Shown here one piece after another: positions 60,993 to 64,000 of a DNA stretch of 64,000 nucleotides. Positions within the stretch are counted from its first letter, which is position 1. The number at the start of each line of letters is the position of its first letter. The DNA comes from Mycolicibacterium parafortuitum (GTDB lineage Bacteria; Actinomycetota; Actinomycetes; Mycobacteriales; Mycobacteriaceae): positions 310,001-374,000 of the forward strand of contig NZ_AP022598.1 of assembly GCF_010725485.1 (NCBI RefSeq). Reading direction: 5' to 3'. The position numbers were made by a program, and so were the translations under genes. The notes beneath the pieces were generated by a model, which searched no databases, had not been told where the DNA came from, and was given only the letters and a program-made list of their open reading frames with translations.

Positions 60993-63900
60993 ATGGCGCT
61001 CCACCTCCATCGGGCCGACCGCACCGATCTGCTCGCCGACGGTCTCGGCGCGATGCTGGCCACCCCGCCCGCCGACCCGTTCACCGAGGACCTGGTGCTG
61101 GTGTCGGCGCGCGGCACCGAACGCTGGCTCAGCCAGCGGCTGTCCCACGTGCTCGGCGCGGGACGCGGCCAGGACGGCATCTGCGCGGGGGTGACGTTCC
61201 GCCATCCGCGCTCGCTGATCGCCGAACTCACCGGAACCCGCGACCATGATCCGTGGGCACCGGAGGCGATGGTGTGGCCGCTGCTCGCGGTCATCGACGA
61301 GTGCCTCGGGCTGCCGTGGTGCACCGCGCTGGCCGCCCACCTCGGACACGACGCCGACGGTGAGGAGAAGGAGCTGCGCCGGGGCCGGCGCTACGCGGTG
61401 GCCCGCCGGCTCGCTGGGCTGTTCGCGTCATACGCCGCGCAGCGTCCGCACCTGCTCGAGGAGTGGGTCGCGGGCGGCACCGGCGACCTCGACGACGACC
61501 TGCACTGGCAGCCCGAGCTCTACCGCGCGTTGCTCGCCCGCGTCGACGCCGACCCACCGCATGTCCGGCACACCAAGACCGTTGCCCGCCTGCACGAGTC
61601 GCCGGCCGACCTGCCGCAGCGGTTGTCGCTGTTCGGACACACCCGGTTGCCGGTCACCGAGATCGAACTGCTGGCGGCACTGTCCACCCACCACGAGCTG
61701 CACCTGTGGCTTCCGCACCCCAGCGATGCGCTGTGGTCGGCCCTGACCGGTCTGCACGGGACGGTGCCGCGCCGCGCCGACACCTCGCACCGCAACGTGA
61801 CCCATCCGCTGCTCGCGACGCTGGGCCGGGACCTGCGCGAACTGCAGCGCGCACTGCCTCCGGCGGTGCGGACCGACGAATGCGTGGGTTCGGCGCAGCG
61901 CCCCGACACCCTGCTGGGCTGGCTGCAGTCCGACATCGGCGCCGACACGGTGCGCCCGGCCGGTCGGGTGCACGATCCGGCGGACCGCTCGGTGCAGGTG
62001 CACAGCTGCCACGGGGCGGCCCGCCAGGTCGACGTGCTGCGCGAGGTGCTGCTCGGGATGCTGGAGGACGACGCGACCCTGGAGCCGCGCGACATCCTCG
62101 TCATGTGCCCCGACATCGAGACCTACGCGCCGCTGATCGTGGCGGGTTTCGGACTCGGCGACGTGGTCGCGGGCGCGCATCCGGCCCACCGGTTGCGGGT
62201 CAAACTCGCCGATCGTGCGCTCACCCAGACGAATCCATTGCTCGGCGTCGCCCGTCAACTGCTCGAGTTGTGCGGGGGCCGGGCCACCGCGAGCGAGGTG
62301 CTCAACCTCGCCGAGGCGCCGCCGGTGCGGTACCGGTTCAACTTCTCCGACGACGATCTCGACGCGATCGGCGCCTGGGTCCGCGAGGCCAACATCCGGT
62401 GGGGTTTCGACCGTGAGCACCGTCGCCCGTTCGGGGTGGACTTCGTGCAGAACACCTGGCGCTTCGGCATCGACCGGGTGCTGGCCGGCGTCGCGATGTC
62501 CGACGACTCCCGCGCGTGGCTGGACACCACACTGCCGCTCGACGACGTCAGCAGCAACCGGGTCGAACTGGCCGGGCGGCTCGCCGATTTCGTCGAGAAG
62601 CTCTCCGCCGCAGTCGGTTCGCTGACCGGCACCGCGCCGCTGGACAGCTGGCTGAGCAGGGTGCTGACCGGTGTCTGTGAGCTGACCGATGTGCCCGAGG
62701 GCGAACTGTGGCAGCGCAGCCAGATGGAGCGCGAACTCAACGACATCCGCGCCGACGCCGGGGTGCACGCACGTACCGAGATGCGACTGCCCGACGTGCG
62801 CGCGCTGCTGGACCGCCACCTCGCGGGCCGCCCGACCCGTGCCAACTTCCGCACCGGCACCCTGACGGTGTGCACGATGGTGCCGATGCGCTCGGTGCCG
62901 CACCGGGTGGTGTGCCTGGTGGGCCTCGACGACGGCGTCTTCCCCCGGATCGGGGTCGTCGACGGCGACGACGCGCTGGCGCGCGAGCCCAGGACCGGTG
63001 AGCGCGACATCCGTTCGGAGGACCGGCAGTTACTGCTCGACGCGATCGGTGCGGCGACCGAGACGTTGGTGATCACCTACACCGGCGCCAACGAGTACAG
63101 CGGGCAGCGCAGACCGCCCGCGGTGCCGGTCGTCGAACTGCTCGACACCCTGGACGTGACCACACCGGCCCCGGTACGCGAGCACGTGCACATCGCACAT
63201 CCGTTGCAGCCGTTCGACATCGACAACGTCACCCCCGGAAAGCTCGGCATGCCCGCCGGTACACCGTTCACGTTCGACCCGACCGCCAAGACCGCCGCGC
63301 GCGCGGCGACGGGGAAGCGCGAACCACGGCCGTCGCTGCTGGGTGCGCCGCTGCCGGCCCCCGCACCCGCCGATGTCGCCCTCGACGATCTGATCGGCTT
63401 CTTCAAGGATCCGGTGAAGGGCTTCTTCCGCGCGCTCGACTACACGCTGCCGTGGGACGTCGACGGGGTCGAGGACGCGATACCGGTGGACATCGATGCG
63501 TTGCAGGAGTGGAAGATCGGCCAGCGCATGCTCGACGACATGCAGCGCGGCATGACACCGGCGGATGCCCAGCAGGCGGAGTGGCGGCGCGGGTCGCTCC
63601 CGCCGGGGCGGCTGGGCTGGCGCCGGGCCCAGGAGATCACCGGACGTTCGGCGGCGCTGGCCGCGGCCGCGCAGCAGTACCGCACCCCGGACCCGAGGGC
63701 CGTCGACGTGGACGTCGAGATCGGCCCCGGCCGCCGGCTCGTCGGTACCGTGCCGCGGCTGTACGGGCAGCGGTCGGTGTCGGTCACCTACTCCAAGCTC
63801 GACGGCAGGCACCTGCTGGAGTCGTGGATCCGGTTGGTGGCGTTGACCGCTCAGCACCCGGGCACCGACTGGGGTGCGGTGTGCATCGGCAGGGGCGGCC

Positions 63901-64000
63901 GGCCCAAGGGCAAGGGGGGCGACATCCGCGTGCGGGTGCTCGGCGCACCCGACTCCGCGGCCGAGGTGCTCGGCGACCTCGTCGCGATGTACGACGCGGG
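60993..64000 (+). CDS. recC: Exodeoxyribonuclease V subunit RecC (partial, runs off window)
   Basis: The frame stays open from the ATG at 60993 to the window end (1002 codons). The start reads MALHLHRADRTDLLADGLGA, then VSARGTERWLSQRLSHVLG. RecC recognises Chi and holds the complex with RecB and RecD during double-strand break repair. Its M. tuberculosis counterpart is Rv0631c, normally next to echA3. Expected recB follows outside the window. Confidence 0.95.
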   Translation, partial: MALHLHRADRTDLLADGLGAMLATPPADPFTEDLVLVSARGTERWLSQRLSHVLGAGRGQDGICAGVTFRHPRSLIAELTGTRDHDPWAPEAMVWPLLAVIDECLGLPWCTALAAHLGHDADGEEKELRRGRRYAVARRLAGLFASYAAQRPHLLEEWVAGGTGDLDDDLHWQPELYRALLARVDADPPHVRHTKTVARLHESPADLPQRLSLFGHTRLPVTEIELLAALSTHHELHLWLPHPSDALWSALTGLHGTVPRRADTSHRNVTHPLLATLGRDLRELQRALPPAVRTDECVGSAQRPDTLLGWLQSDIGADTVRPAGRVHDPADRSVQVHSCHGAARQVDVLREVLLGMLEDDATLEPRDILVMCPDIETYAPLIVAGFGLGDVVAGAHPAHRLRVKLADRALTQTNPLLGVARQLLELCGGRATASEVLNLAEAPPVRYRFNFSDDDLDAIGAWVREANIRWGFDREHRRPFGVDFVQNTWRFGIDRVLAGVAMSDDSRAWLDTTLPLDDVSSNRVELAGRLADFVEKLSAAVGSLTGTAPLDSWLSRVLTGVCELTDVPEGELWQRSQMERELNDIRADAGVHARTEMRLPDVRALLDRHLAGRPTRANFRTGTLTVCTMVPMRSVPHRVVCLVGLDDGVFPRIGVVDGDDALAREPRTGERDIRSEDRQLLLDAIGAATETLVITYTGANEYSGQRRPPAVPVVELLDTLDVTTPAPVREHVHIAHPLQPFDIDNVTPGKLGMPAGTPFTFDPTAKTAARAATGKREPRPSLLGAPLPAPAPADVALDDLIGFFKDPVKGFFRALDYTLPWDVDGVEDAIPVDIDALQEWKIGQRMLDDMQRGMTPADAQQAEWRRGSLPPGRLGWRRAQEITGRSAALAAAAQQYRTPDPRAVDVDVEIGPGRRLVGTVPRLYGQRSVSVTYSKLDGRHLLESWIRLVALTAQHPGTDWGAVCIGRGGRPKGKGGDIRVRVLGAPDSAAEVLGDLVAMYDA

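Overview
The window reads as chromosome of a fast-growing mycobacterium (Mycolicibacterium type). The evidence is high GC, the mycolic-acid genes hadABC and two mmaA-type methyltransferases, the Mce ATPase mkl, a rpoB start of the fast-grower (M. smegmatis) type, and gene order that follows the M. tuberculosis block from rpsG/rpsL (Rv0683/Rv0682) back to recC (Rv0631c), in inverted orientation. Species was not determined. Rv numbers are from memory of that genome and not from a search. No transposase, CRISPR array, rRNA or prophage gene was seen.

Layout. 0-7.5 kb: rpsL-rpsG, a TetR regulator, two DUF3558-type lipoproteins, two DUF3060 proteins, and a fadE8-paaX-type-echA operon. 7.6-15.2 kb: an accessory block not present between fadE8 and end in M. 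tuberculosis. It holds a methyltransferase, a TPR glycosyltransferase, purU, a 762-residue Gly/Thr-rich PGRS/collagen-like secreted protein without a PE domain, and a FkbM methyltransferase. 15.2-28.1 kb: endonuclease IV, a Ca2+/cation antiporter, rpoC-rpoB, a truncated hydrolase, mkl, rplL-rplJ. 28.1-33.7 kb: ROK sugar kinase, a SurA-N-like protein and a large GH38 alpha-mannosidase. 33.8-37.1 kb: a small secreted protein, a WYL regulator divergent from two DinB-fold genes across a perfect palindrome, and a TetR regulator. 37.2-41.5 kb: UbiB kinase, lipG, mmaA2-like and mmaA4-like genes. 41.8-46.8 kb: rplA-rplK-nusG-secE, tRNA-Trp, hadC-hadB-hadA, rpmG, tRNA-Met, tRNA-Thr. 46.9-49.6 kb: an MBL hydrolase, a DUF2235-like protein and echA3. 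49.9-57.3 kb: a complete conserved nitrilase (Nit1C-type, MSMEG_0572 to MSMEG_0565 family) operon inserted between echA3 and recC. 57.3-60.9 kb: a CorA-like transporter, an FAD reductase, a third DUF3060 protein and a nitroreductase. 61.0 kb to the end: recC, cut by the window edge.

Working picture. The backbone is housekeeping: transcription, translation and mycolate synthesis. The two most interesting inserts are the surface-protein/glycosylation cassette at 7.6-15.2 kb, where a Thr-rich repeat protein sits beside a glycosyltransferase and two methyltransferases, and the nitrilase cluster. In the nitrilase cluster one CN-hydrolase has an intact Glu-Lys-Cys triad, while its paralogue in the same operon has Asp-Lys-Asp and may be a pseudoenzyme. 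HadA also carries Ser at position 61, where M. tuberculosis has the Cys modified by thiacetazone and isoxyl.
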